Source: an uncultured Collinsella sp. (lineage in GTDB: Bacteria > Actinomycetota > Coriobacteriia > Coriobacteriales > Coriobacteriaceae). Taken from it: 32,171 nt of DNA. Positions 17,014 to 24,550 of this stretch are shown here, piece by piece. Made by a program: the position numbers and the translations under genes. The stretch covers positions 1 through 32,171 of the forward strand of contig CAAEOW010000050.1 of the NCBI GenBank assembly GCA_900757705.1, read 5' to 3'. Below the pieces are notes generated by a model. It did not search any database. It was not told where the DNA came from and saw only the letters and a program-made list of their open reading frames with translations. The first letter of the stretch is position 1. Every line of letters starts with the position of its first letter.

Positions 17014-18195
17014 CTACAGCTGCTCTGCTGGACGGTCGGGCGAGCTAAAGCCCGAGTCAAACGTAACGACGCATGAGGCATCGGGTCGGCGCTCGTGCAC
17101 GATGCGCGTGACGAGCTCCAGCAGCTCCTCGTCGGATATGTCAAAGCCGTCGGGACGCACAAGGTCAAATGACACAAAGCCATCGTGTTCGTGAAGGTCG
17201 TGGATGGAAAGCGCGGGGTCGATCTGCGCTACGCCGCGCTTGACCCAGCCGCGCAGGTCGTCGCCGGTGGTGGCGATGGGGTCGCAGTGCAGTGTGATTG
17301 CGATGCCCATTTGGCGCTTGATGTCGTGCTCGATGGTGTCCAAAATCTCGTGGTGCTCAAATGCGTCGCCCTCGCCGGGCATCTCCACGTGGGCGCTGGC
17401 AAACTGACGACCGGGGCCGTAGTCGTGCACCATCAGGTCGTGTGTGCCCAAGACCTGCGGATAGGACATGATCTTGTCGCGGATTGCCTGGACGAGCTTG
17501 GGGTCGGGCGCTTGCCCCAGCAGCGGGCTGATGGCGTCGCGCACCAGGCCCATGCCGCTGATGCAGATGAAGACACCCACGCCCAGGCCTGCCCAGCCAT
17601 CGAGGTCAAAGCCGGTCGTCTGCGAAATAAGCGCTGCCACCAAGACCGAGCCCGAGGTGATGACGTCGTTTTTGGAGTCCTGCGCCGTGGCGATGAGCGT
17701 TTCGGAGTCGATGCGATCGCCCAGCGTGCGGTTGAACGCTGCCATCCAGAGCTTAACGAGCATGGACGTAGCCAGTGCCGCAAGGGAAATAAACGTGTAA
17801 GCGGTGGGCGAGGGCTTGATGATCTTGGTGATCGACTCGAGGATTAGGTTGATGCCGACGGCACAAACCAGAACGGCGACAAACAGACCAGCCAGGTACT
17901 CGTAGCGGCCGTGGCCGTAAGGGTGGCCCTCGTCTGCCGGGCGGCTGGCAAGGCGGAACCCGAGCAGACTCACGATGTTGCTCGAGGCATCGGAGAGGTT
18001 GTTGAAAGCGTCGGCGATGAGGGAGACGGAACCGGCGAGCAGGCCCGCGATGCCTTTGGCTAGGCACAGGGTGATGTTGAGGCCAATGCAGATGAGGCTT
18101 GCGGCAAAGCCCGCGTTGGTGCGGCAAGATGCATCGACCGGCTCGCCCTCGCTGCCGGGAACAAGTGTATGTACCAGCCGATTTACAAATAGCAT
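17014..18195 (-). CDS. Cation diffusion facilitator family metal exporter (probably Mn/Zn)
   Basis: A 393-aa inner-membrane proton-coupled divalent cation exporter. It has six hydrophobic helices in the first 240 residues and a cytoplasmic metal-sensing C-terminal domain. CDF hallmarks are SLIADAFNNLSDASSN in TM2, HPYGHGRYEYLAGL after it, and AQDSKNDVITS in TM5. The binding-site positions read NxxxD (NNLSD) and DxxxD (DSKND) instead of the zinc-type HxxxD, which is reminiscent of the manganese-exporting MntE group; specificity is an inference. ATG 18195 is chosen because GAGG lies 9 bases upstream; an in-frame ATG 21 bases further upstream is possible. The gene is divergent from the zinc-ribbon gene and shares a 218-bp regulatory region. 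Confidence 0.92.
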   Translation of the reverse strand: MLFVNRLVHTLVPGSEGEPVDASCRTNAGFAASLICIGLNITLCLAKGIAGLLAGSVSLIADAFNNLSDASSNIVSLLGFRLASRPADEGHPYGHGRYEYLAGLFVAVLVCAVGINLILESITKIIKPSPTAYTFISLAALATSMLVKLWMAAFNRTLGDRIDSETLIATAQDSKNDVITSGSVLVAALISQTTGFDLDGWAGLGVGVFICISGMGLVRDAISPLLGQAPDPKLVQAIRDKIMSYPQVLGTHDLMVHDYGPGRQFASAHVEMPGEGDAFEHHEILDTIEHDIKRQMGIAITLHCDPIATTGDDLRGWVKRGVAQIDPALSIHDLHEHDGFVSFDLVRPDGFDISDEELLELVTRIVHERRPDASCVVTFDSGFSSPDRPAEQL

Positions 18196-18366
18196 AGCGG
18201 TCGTCCTCACAATCATGTTTAAGGGGATAGTGTAGCTCGCGCGGGGGCGCCGCGCACCGATGCTCAGAAAATGCAGCAATAGTCTGCCGGTGCTAACGAG
18301 CGAGCCTTCTCGTCTGCCTGGGTGGTCCATTTTGGGCCACATGGGTATGGGCATGTGCCTGTTTGC

Positions 18367-18385
18367 TCGACATACTTTATGTCGA
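18367..18385. promoter_or_regulatory. 19-bp perfect dyad, possible operator
   Basis: tcgacata-ctt-tatgtcga is an 8-bp perfect inverted repeat with a 3-bp centre. It sits 13 bp upstream of the ribosome binding site (AAAGGAGG, 18398-18405) of the zinc-ribbon gene, in the divergent region shared with the CDF exporter. Its AT-rich centre could overlap a -10. It could equally act as an RNA hairpin in the leader. Confidence 0.5.
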
Positions 18386-18413
18386 CAGCCCCTGTGCAAA
18401 GGAGGACGTTTCC

Positions 18414-19751
18414 ATGGACGAGATGTTTGCCATTAAATGTCAAAACTGCGGCGGCCCTATGTACTCGCACCAGGCTAAGCGCAGCTTTGAGTGCGCCTAT
18501 TGCGGCACGGTCGTTCCGTGGCAGGCTGATGCGGGGGAGCCCAAGAGCGCCCTGGGCATTCGCCATACGCCGCTAACGGTGGTGGATGGACTGCTTAAGC
18601 TCACGCATGTGTCGCAACTCGAGCGCCCGGAGGACCCGGACTGGTATTTCTTCAATTCGCACTGGCGCAATCAGTCAGTTCTGGAACATCTGCTGTGGGA
18701 GGATCGCGGCACGGCGCAGGAGTTCCAAGAGGCCACGCATGTGAGCATTCCTTGCCCCTTCTGTGGTGCGTCCTTTGAGGGCGAGTCGACCCAGCGCGTG
18801 TTTGAGTGCCCGTCCTGCGGCAACAAGATCGGCATTGCCGACCTGCTCAAGCCGGGGACGTTTAGCAAGCGCCTGACCATGGGCGTAGGTGCGGAGTATG
18901 TGCCTGAGCAGGGTATTCCTTGCGAAATCTCGCCGCAGCAGGCACGTGCCAACGCGCTGCAGCTGGTGCGTCAGTATCCCGACGCCTTTGCCGGGCACGA
19001 TGTAGAAGATGCGATCCAAAACGACATGATGCTCTTCTATTTCCCCATGGCGCTGGCGGACCTGCGCATGATGGCGAGCTTCCCGGGCAAGGGCCTGAGC
19101 AAGGAAACCTTGGTGTACTACGAGGTGCTCGACTGGGCATACCCCAGGGCAAACTACCTGGACGTTCGCCTCATGGGCATTTTGGAGCCGTGGGACTTTG
19201 CCAAGGTCGGGCCGTTCGATCCCGCCATGCAGGAAGGCGACTTCCGCGTTGTCTCAGTCGATGCGTCTACCAAGGACCAGGTGGTCATTGATAAGCTGGC
19301 GCTCGACGTTGCGGGCAACGACGCCGAGGCTGTACTGGGGCTCAATAAAAAGAGCATCCGCACCTGGGCGCGCAAGGCCCGCAAGCATAAGGACGGCCTA
19401 GTGATGGTGCCGGTCTACTTTGTCGATCGTCCGGCGACGGATGGCCGCGATGGCGAGCAGGTGCGCATTGCCGTAAACGGCCAGACGGGTCGTGCGGCCG
19501 CGGTGGTGTTTAGCGACAAGCGCGAAACGCATGTGGTGGCGCCGCTCAACCCGAATGTGGTGCTGTCGAGTGAAAGCACCGTGCACGCCACGCCTATCGA
19601 GGTCAAATACGTTAAATCGCCGTTCCTATACCAGATCGTGCGCCGTGGAGGCGGCGAGCAACCGCGCCAGGTTGCAGCCGCCGTCGAGGGTTCCTACCGA
19701 GAGGAGAAGCCCAAACGCCGCGGTCTGCTGGGTGCGCTATTTGGGAAGTAG
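18414..19751 (+). CDS. Double zinc-ribbon protein of unknown function
   Basis: A 445-aa protein with no signal peptide or membrane helix. Two treble-clef zinc ribbons are visible: Cys9/Cys12/Cys27/Cys30 (CQNCGG...CAYCGT) and Cys114/Cys117/Cys132/Cys135 (CPFCGA...CPSCGN). About 300 residues follow without a recognised domain, ending in a basic, hydrophobic tail (KRRGLLGALFGK) that could be a membrane-binding amphipathic helix. Similar proteins are often labelled TFIIB-type zinc finger or PriA-like, but no helicase motif is present here, so a specific function is not claimed. ATG 18414 follows AAAGGAGG with 8-bp spacing. An ATG 51 bases upstream is in frame but has no ribosome binding site. Confidence 0.8.
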   Translation: MDEMFAIKCQNCGGPMYSHQAKRSFECAYCGTVVPWQADAGEPKSALGIRHTPLTVVDGLLKLTHVSQLERPEDPDWYFFNSHWRNQSVLEHLLWEDRGTAQEFQEATHVSIPCPFCGASFEGESTQRVFECPSCGNKIGIADLLKPGTFSKRLTMGVGAEYVPEQGIPCEISPQQARANALQLVRQYPDAFAGHDVEDAIQNDMMLFYFPMALADLRMMASFPGKGLSKETLVYYEVLDWAYPRANYLDVRLMGILEPWDFAKVGPFDPAMQEGDFRVVSVDASTKDQVVIDKLALDVAGNDAEAVLGLNKKSIRTWARKARKHKDGLVMVPVYFVDRPATDGRDGEQVRIAVNGQTGRAAAVVFSDKRETHVVAPLNPNVVLSSESTVHATPIEVKYVKSPFLYQIVRRGGGEQPRQVAAAVEGSYREEKPKRRGLLGALFGK

Positions 19752-19904
19752 GGGAGTAGCACCGGTTGTTGCCGTAAGGTGATGGCCGGGGGTGCGGGGC
19801 AGCTCTCAGGAGTGCGGGCTGCCGTCTGATTGTTTGAGGGTGCCAGATGTAAATAAACAGTGGAGCGGCTGCAAAAGAGCCTCCTCACTGGGTAAAATCA
19901 GGTT

Positions 19905-20000
19905 GTGCCGCGGAACCCGCTCCTCAGCTAGTCACACTTCGGAAGCGCGGGCAACGCAGACGCAAGTGTCTTAAGGGCCGGCTGCAACCGGCCCTTTTCT
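19905..20000 (+). ncRNA. Candidate small RNA
   Basis: A -10-like TAAAAT (19893-19898, preceded by GGG) is followed about 80 bp later by a strong intrinsic terminator, with no plausible open frame between. Two internal helices can be drawn: gttg/ccgcg at 19902-19912 with cgcgg/caac at 19946-19955, and acactt (19934-19939) with aagtgt (19964-19969). They cross, so they form either a pseudoknot or alternative folds. It does not match the SRP, 6S, tmRNA or RNase P motifs I know. It could also be only the 3' region of the zinc-ribbon mRNA. Confidence 0.35.
19973..19999 (+). terminator. Intrinsic terminator
   Basis: aagggccgg (19973-19981) pairs perfectly with ccggccctt (19988-19996) around 6 nt, continued by a T-rich tract TTCT. 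It could end either the zinc-ribbon transcript or the candidate small RNA. Confidence 0.88.
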
Positions 20001-20021
20001 GTGGCAGCCAATGGGCCCACA

Positions 20022-20176
20022 TCAGACGAAGGTCGCGTTTTTGCCTGTCAGGTCACGCTCGCCAGCCACGGCTAGAATGTCGTTGCCGGCGTCCATGACC
20101 GGTATTGTTTCGTAGCGTGCGCCTCAACCGCGGGTGCGCCTGCGACGGCTGCGGTGGTTTCGGTCGCAACGTGCTG
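20022..20176 (-). pseudogene. Possible gene remnant downstream of yhcG
   Basis: On the minus strand, after the yhcG TAG, the same frame stays open for about 30 codons (QHVATETTAAVAGAPAVEAH...). An overlapping frame then reads RYETIPVMDAGNDILAVAG and ERDLTGKNATFV before TGA at 20022-20024. The two pieces together look like an actinobacterial protein C-terminus interrupted by one frameshift. The family was not recognised and no ribosome binding site is present. It could also be chance. Confidence 0.3.
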
Positions 20177-21226
20177 CTACCCTTGCGTTTCGCCATTGGT
20201 CGCTTCGTTGATGGCGCGGTACTCGGCACTCAGCTCGCGCGCCAGCTCTTCCTTGCTTGGAAGATACGGCAGGTATTTGGCGGTAAACACTTGGTCGTTG
20301 TCTTCGGGCAGCGTGTACTCGACGATCGAATCGCTTTTGTCCGCGCAGAGCACGATGCCTATGGGCGGATTGTCGCCTTCGTTCATGAGCTCACGCGTGT
20401 AGTAGTTCACATACATTTGCATCTGGCCCAGGTCCTGATGCGTAAGGTCATCGGTCTTAAGGTCGATGAGCACGAAGCAGCGCATCAGATAGTTGTAAAA
20501 AACAAGGTCAATATAGAAATGGCGTCCATCAAAGGTGATGCGCTTTTGGCGCGCCTCGAAAGCGAAGCCACGGCCAAGCTCCAGCAGGAACTTCTGAAGA
20601 TGCGTGATGAGCGCCTGCTCTAGATCGCTCTCGCGAAACGTAGCATCGTCCGAGAAACCTAAAAACTCCAGTACATATGGGTCGCGGATGATATCCTCGG
20701 GGCGACGAGCCGGGGCGCTCTCTTGGATTTCCTGGGTGACGGCCTCTTTGTCCTTGCTGGCAAGTAGGCGCTCGCGGAACATGGTGTTGATCTGGCGTTC
20801 GAGCTGACGCGTGCTCCAGCGAGAATCGGCGCATTCGTTCATGCACCAGGTGCGAGCTTCGGGGTCAGGAATGCGTATTAACCTGCGGTAATGTGTCCAG
20901 CTCAATTCGGGACGCAGTGAGTCCCGAATTGGAAATGCAAGATAGAACTGACGCATTTTGCGCAGCTCTCTTGCTTCAAAACTTTTACCAAAATCCTTGG
21001 TAAGTCTGATTGCGAGGGCCTTGAGCAGCGCCTCTCCATACTTGGCGCGCCCCTCTCCGCCCTGTTCATCAACAATACTCTTGCCGATCTCCCAATATGC
21101 CTCAACCATCGCAAAGTTAACGGCGGTATAGGCCTTGTCGCGAGCGGCGTTGAGAATCGAGGAGACCTGCTTGTAAAAACCTTCGGGCACGATTGCCGAT
21201 TCTCCACGGTTTACCAGTTCGCCCAT
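20177..21226 (-). CDS. YhcG-type PD-(D/E)XK nuclease family protein (DUF1016)
   Basis: A 349-aa protein. The N-terminal half (YKQVSSILNAARDKAYTAVN, YWEIGKSIVDEQ, FGKSFEARELRKMRQFY, LSWTHYRRL) is the DUF1016 N-terminal DNA-binding region. The C-terminal half has DPYVLEFLGF, ESDLEQALITHLQKFLLELG, the strand YIDLVFYN and FVLIDLKT, which place Glu, Asp and the DxK active-site residues of a PD-(D/E)XK nuclease. YhcG relatives often sit beside type I restriction or mobile genes, but none is seen here, so this looks like a solitary copy. The sequence is visibly more AT-rich than its neighbours, which suggests horizontal acquisition. ATG 21226 is used; a GTG directly before it is in frame. Confidence 0.93.
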   Translation of the reverse strand: MGELVNRGESAIVPEGFYKQVSSILNAARDKAYTAVNFAMVEAYWEIGKSIVDEQGGEGRAKYGEALLKALAIRLTKDFGKSFEARELRKMRQFYLAFPIRDSLRPELSWTHYRRLIRIPDPEARTWCMNECADSRWSTRQLERQINTMFRERLLASKDKEAVTQEIQESAPARRPEDIIRDPYVLEFLGFSDDATFRESDLEQALITHLQKFLLELGRGFAFEARQKRITFDGRHFYIDLVFYNYLMRCFVLIDLKTDDLTHQDLGQMQMYVNYYTRELMNEGDNPPIGIVLCADKSDSIVEYTLPEDNDQVFTAKYLPYLPSKEELARELSAEYRAINEATNGETQG

Positions 21227-21343
21227 CACTGTCGCCCCACTTTCCTCTTGTGGAATGCATCTTTATCGCATCTAGTTTAAAGCCTCGCGCGGACACGAAT
21301 TGCTGTGCTGTCTGGCACCTTCGCATGGGAGCCTTGCGGTGAC

Positions 21344-21349
21344 TAAAAT
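21344..21349 (+). promoter_or_regulatory. Possible -10 element (TAAAAT)
   Basis: TAAAAT lies 46 bp upstream of ATG 21395, in the divergent gap to yhcG. No clear -35 is present. Confidence 0.3.
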
Positions 21350-21394
21350 GTGGCCATAGAGGCAGTTTTAGCGAACCCCGCGGGAGTGACACGC

Positions 21395-21664
21395 ATGGAC
21401 AATAACACGCTGCTATTCCAGGACAAAGGTTCGGGTAGGTATAAAGACGTCAAGATCTACCCCAACCGTATTGAGGTGCTCAAGAAGGGCACTTTTGGTG
21501 GCAAGCACACCGAGATTGTCTATCTTAAGGACATTACGGGGGTCAACAGGATCAAGGGCCGCGATGTTTTTCTGCGTAACAGGCTGTTGACTGCTTGTGT
21601 TTTTAGCCTGAGCAGCCGTGCGAAGGCCCAGGAGTTTGTTAACGCGCTGAACATGGTGATGTAG
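21395..21664 (+). CDS. Small PH-like domain protein
   Basis: An 89-aa soluble protein, all beta-strand-like with one C-terminal helix. The pattern KDVKIYPNRIEVLKKG, HTEIVYLKDITGVNR, RDVFLRN and a final helix SRAKAQEFVNALNMV matches the compact bacterial PH-like fold (DUF4429-type), often used for membrane or protein binding. ATG 21395 has GGGAG eight bases upstream; an upstream in-frame start has no ribosome binding site. It lies divergent to yhcG and convergent with the PLC-like gene. The function is unknown. Confidence 0.7.
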   Translation: MDNNTLLFQDKGSGRYKDVKIYPNRIEVLKKGTFGGKHTEIVYLKDITGVNRIKGRDVFLRNRLLTACVFSLSSRAKAQEFVNALNMVM

Positions 21665-21688
21665 CCTATGGCGGCGTTTGGGCCAAGG

Positions 21689-21725
21689 TAAAAATCGGGG
21701 GCACAGAACGGTGTCCTGCGCCCCC
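21689..21725 (-). terminator. Intrinsic terminator of the PLC-like gene
   Basis: gggggc (21697-21702) pairs with gccccc (21720-21725), extended by cag/ctg inside. Read on the minus strand it is followed by a TTTTT run (the A-run at 21690-21694). It lies 34 bp beyond the stop of the minus-strand gene and also 30 bp after the PH-like gene, so it may work from both sides. Confidence 0.75.
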
Positions 21726-21758
21726 CATTGAGTCGATGTGTCTAAAAGGCCGGCTTGC

Positions 21759-24245
21759 CTATTCGCTACCGTCCCCAGCGTTTTCGCGGTCGTTGGCAAG
21801 CATTGCCGCGCCGGCGACCGTTGTCGCTACGGCGGCGGCAGCGAGCCCGGCGGCAATGCCGGAGCCGTCGCCCGTGTCGGCGAGTTTTCCGCCCGAGTTC
21901 TTGCCCTTGTTGCCCTTACCGTTCTTATCAGCGCTGCCTGCGTTGGAACCCGTGCCACCGTCGGTGCCGGTGCCGCCTGCACTGCTCGAGGCCGCTACGG
22001 TAAAGCTCGCGGCTCCGTCATTAGCAAGCTTGTAGTTTTGCGCCGCGTCGCCCAAAAGACCGTTCGCGCGCACCCAGTACGTTCCCGCGGTAAATGCCTC
22101 GCCCTCGACCATTGCCGTGCCCGGAGCGCCGTCCGCGTCGTGCACAAACTCGAGCTGAGCCGTGCAGGCATCGTTTTCGAGTTTGCCCTCGAGCAGCGCC
22201 GCGACCTTTGTGCGCACATCCTCGCCGGCCTTAAGGCCTTCGAGCCCCTCAAAGTGGGGTGTCAGTGCGCGCGGATCGATATCGATGGGCACGGATCCCT
22301 GCAGCCCCGTAACGGTCTCGTTGCCCAAGGCGTCGACATCCACGTATTCGATGGTAAACGCATGGCCCGAAGCCGCCACGTTGAGTACGTTGCTGCTGTC
22401 GACAAGGCGAAAATGGCCCTCGCCAACGGTCTTGCCATCCTGGAGCGAGGCATCGCTCAGCGAGTCGCCGTACGTCATGCGCATGCGGGTCGGGAGGCAG
22501 CACGAAGCCGACTGCGTGTGCTTCGTATCGTAATTGTAATTGCGCTGGTAGATGCTCCGGGCCAGCGCCGCATCAACAAAGTCGGATGCGATGATGCCAA
22601 TGTGCTTGAGGTAATCTGACTTTGTATCCTCGGTGCCGCTGGGATTGATGTACGGGCTCTTGTACAGATGCTCGTTGACTACTCGTGCCGAGGTAAAAGG
22701 ATTGCCTCCGTGCGACAAGCCCGTGCAGCTGGTGTAGTTGATAGACCAGCAACGCTCCTGGACTTGCACCTCGGCCCCGGCATCGTCCACGACGTCCACC
22801 TTGTTGCACGTGCGCCCGGTCGTTTCCTTCAGCGCATTATCGACCCAGCTGAGCTTGTCGGTTCCCGTGAGTTTGTACTTGTCCTGGGCATATACCTTGG
22901 TGCAATAGGGCTCTTCATTGCCCGTTTCCCCTATGGCTTCAAATCCCCGCGCGTCTTGGACGAGACACATCGACTGCCCGGAATGCGCCTTGATCTTGTC
23001 ATCCCATTGGGTGAGGTCGAGGCCCCACGTGTGGCCGCTTACGCTGTTGCCGGCGAGCCCAAATCGACGCAGCAGGACGATCTTTCCGCGCACCTCGCCC
23101 AGCGTGGGGACGTGGCTCGACGTGTAGAACAGGTTGGGGTTATCGGCCATAACCTTGGCGAAGGCCGTCGTTATGCTTTCGTCGGTAGCCTCATCGTTGC
23201 CGCGCGATGCGAGCATGATGAGCGCTTCTGACGGGTTTTCGTTCAAAAACGTTTTGAAGTACCCGATGACATCGGAGAGATGCAGATAGTTCCCGTCTTT
23301 TTTGAGTAGGTAGAAAATCCCGTGGTCGATGCCGGGGTCATCGCCCTTTCCGAGCCGGATATCAAAATAGCGAATGCCTTCGAGCAACTGCGTGGGAATG
23401 TAATCCTGCTGGCATTTTACTTGCGAGGATTGGGGCTCAGTGTCGTTGTCCACGCTGCAGGTGCCCGAATCGTGCGTACCCGGGATGCTCAGCTCGTCGA
23501 GGAACTTGTTGTCGTCGACGTATTTCATCCAACATGGTCCGTCGACGTAGCTGCTGTACGTGATCCAGTCGAGGCTGCTAACCGTGGCATCGTTCTTTTT
23601 CATGTCGTAACCGATAAGTTCGAGCTCCCACGGAATGCTCTTACTCTTATGGCAGATCTTATTGTTGTCCTGGTCTTTGCCGTTCGATTCTATTGCCAGG
23701 TACTTAATGTCTTTTTTCTCGGTTTCTTTCTCGACCGTGCGGTCTCGGATGATGTAGGTTCCGTTTGATTGACGCTCGAACGCAAAAGCGCGGCTGGGCT
23801 TGTTGTCATACTCGCCGCCCCATACGTGGATGACCTTTCCATCTTTGTCCGAGTCGTCGTCGACCGACCAAATGCTGTAGCCCGTCTTTTTATGCTCTTC
23901 GAAATTGAGCAAGGTGCGGATGGCGTACCAGTTTGTATCGTCATTCTTGGTCGTTACGTTCTCAAGGATGAGCTTGCTGGACGTGCCGTCGTTAAACAGG
24001 TGACAGACGTTGCCGCGAACGTTGCCGTCTTGGTTGACGCTCGCGGTGCGAAAATAGCCCGCGGGGCGAAGGCGAATGACGAAATTGTGGAGGCTGTCCG
24101 ACGGTGCGGGTGTGTTGTCTGCAAATGCCGCTCGCAGGGGAATGCCCGGCGCTGCGGTTTCGGGCAGGCTTGCAAGTGGTGACAACGCCGCAAGTCCTAG
24201 GCCCAGCGTAAACGCTCGGCGGCTGATGGCATGGTGTTCGGTCAT
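21759..24245 (-). CDS. Tat-exported, wall-anchored PI-PLC-X domain surface protein
   Basis: An 828-aa protein. The N-terminus has a twin-arginine signal (SRRAFTLGLGLAALSPLA, residues 8-25, cleavage near AFA-DN at 42-43). Residues about 50-215 are rich in aromatic and Gly positions (W/Y-x-I repeats) and may be a ricin-type beta-trefoil, tentatively. Residues about 250-560 are a PI-PLC X domain: SIPGTHDSGT with His258, FDIRLG with Arg297, and DHG with His308. The 50-residue spacing of the two histidines equals that of Bacillus cereus PI-PLC (32 and 82). A C-terminal region (about 600-750), a Gly/Ser/Asn/Lys linker, and LADTG (788-792) plus a hydrophobic segment form an LPXTG-type sortase signal. 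It may cleave phosphatidylinositol or GPI-type lipids at the cell surface (inference). GGAG precedes ATG 24245 by 5 bases. It is more AT-rich than the housekeeping genes. Confidence 0.88.
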   Translation of the reverse strand: MTEHHAISRRAFTLGLGLAALSPLASLPETAAPGIPLRAAFADNTPAPSDSLHNFVIRLRPAGYFRTASVNQDGNVRGNVCHLFNDGTSSKLILENVTTKNDDTNWYAIRTLLNFEEHKKTGYSIWSVDDDSDKDGKVIHVWGGEYDNKPSRAFAFERQSNGTYIIRDRTVEKETEKKDIKYLAIESNGKDQDNNKICHKSKSIPWELELIGYDMKKNDATVSSLDWITYSSYVDGPCWMKYVDDNKFLDELSIPGTHDSGTCSVDNDTEPQSSQVKCQQDYIPTQLLEGIRYFDIRLGKGDDPGIDHGIFYLLKKDGNYLHLSDVIGYFKTFLNENPSEALIMLASRGNDEATDESITTAFAKVMADNPNLFYTSSHVPTLGEVRGKIVLLRRFGLAGNSVSGHTWGLDLTQWDDKIKAHSGQSMCLVQDARGFEAIGETGNEEPYCTKVYAQDKYKLTGTDKLSWVDNALKETTGRTCNKVDVVDDAGAEVQVQERCWSINYTSCTGLSHGGNPFTSARVVNEHLYKSPYINPSGTEDTKSDYLKHIGIIASDFVDAALARSIYQRNYNYDTKHTQSASCCLPTRMRMTYGDSLSDASLQDGKTVGEGHFRLVDSSNVLNVAASGHAFTIEYVDVDALGNETVTGLQGSVPIDIDPRALTPHFEGLEGLKAGEDVRTKVAALLEGKLENDACTAQLEFVHDADGAPGTAMVEGEAFTAGTYWVRANGLLGDAAQNYKLANDGAASFTVAASSSAGGTGTDGGTGSNAGSADKNGKGNKGKNSGGKLADTGDGSGIAAGLAAAAVATTVAGAAMLANDRENAGDGSE

Positions 24246-24288
24246 AACTTCTCCATTCGCAGAGTGCGGTTATGCGATAGTTTTGGTC

Positions 24289-24294
24289 ACTATA
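24289..24294 (-). promoter_or_regulatory. Possible -10 element of the PLC-like gene
   Basis: On the minus strand TATAGT lies 43 bp before ATG 24245. The -35 position is weak. Confidence 0.3.
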
Positions 24295-24451
24295 CTGCCC
24301 AGATGTTTAAAGATGCTGGTTTAATTGTCTGCGCGGCGCAATAAATCGGTGGGCGGACGTGTTGGGGTGTTTGTCGTTTTCGTACTGTTGCCACATTTGG
24401 GGCGGTTCCGGCGTCCGGCATCCTCGCGTTCGTCGGCTACAGGCATAAGAA

Positions 24452-24479
24452 AGGGAGGGTCGGTTTACCGGCCCTCCCT
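24452..24479 (-). terminator. Intrinsic terminator of lipoprotein gene 1
   Basis: A 12-bp stem: agggagggtcgg (24452-24463) pairs with ccggccctccct (24468-24479) with one G-T position and a 4-nt loop. On the minus strand it is followed by TTCTTATG, a short T-rich tract. It lies 71 bp beyond the lipoprotein stop. Confidence 0.75.
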
Positions 24480-24550
24480 GGGTACGAAGCGCTGGGGTAC
24501 CGTCGCTTGTTTGCACTGCGACCGTGTTTCCCGTTGCGCTCGCCAGTCGC

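Larger units (their letters stand above)
19752..20176. other. 425-bp region between zinc-ribbon gene and yhcG
   Basis: It holds, in order: about 135 bp in which nothing was recognised, a promoter-like GGG-TAAAAT (TAAAAT at 19893-19898), a structured stretch ending in a terminator (candidate small RNA), and from about 20022 a minus-strand stretch that reads like the end of a broken gene. A short open frame at 19792-19974 was judged non-coding. Confidence 0.6.
24246..24550. other. 305-bp region upstream of the PLC-like gene
   Basis: It contains a possible minus-strand -10 for the PLC-like gene (TATAGT, 24289-24294), a stretch of about 150 bp in which nothing was recognised, the terminator of the lipoprotein gene (24452-24479), and about 70 bp of trailer. 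Confidence 0.6.

Noticed and set aside
18196..18399. N-terminal extension of the CDF exporter to 18399
   Set aside because: It would cross the divergent regulatory region and the dyad. The added residues are basic and not CDF-like, and GAGG supports ATG 18195.
19792..19974. Short plus-strand frame in the 425-bp gap
   Set aside because: No ribosome binding site, Ser/Arg/Cys-rich random-looking sequence, and overlap with the promoter-like box and RNA structures.
21738..22619. Plus-strand open frame opposite the PLC-like gene (293 codons)
   Set aside because: Antisense to a gene with a signal peptide, catalytic motifs and a sortase signal; its own translation has no domain.
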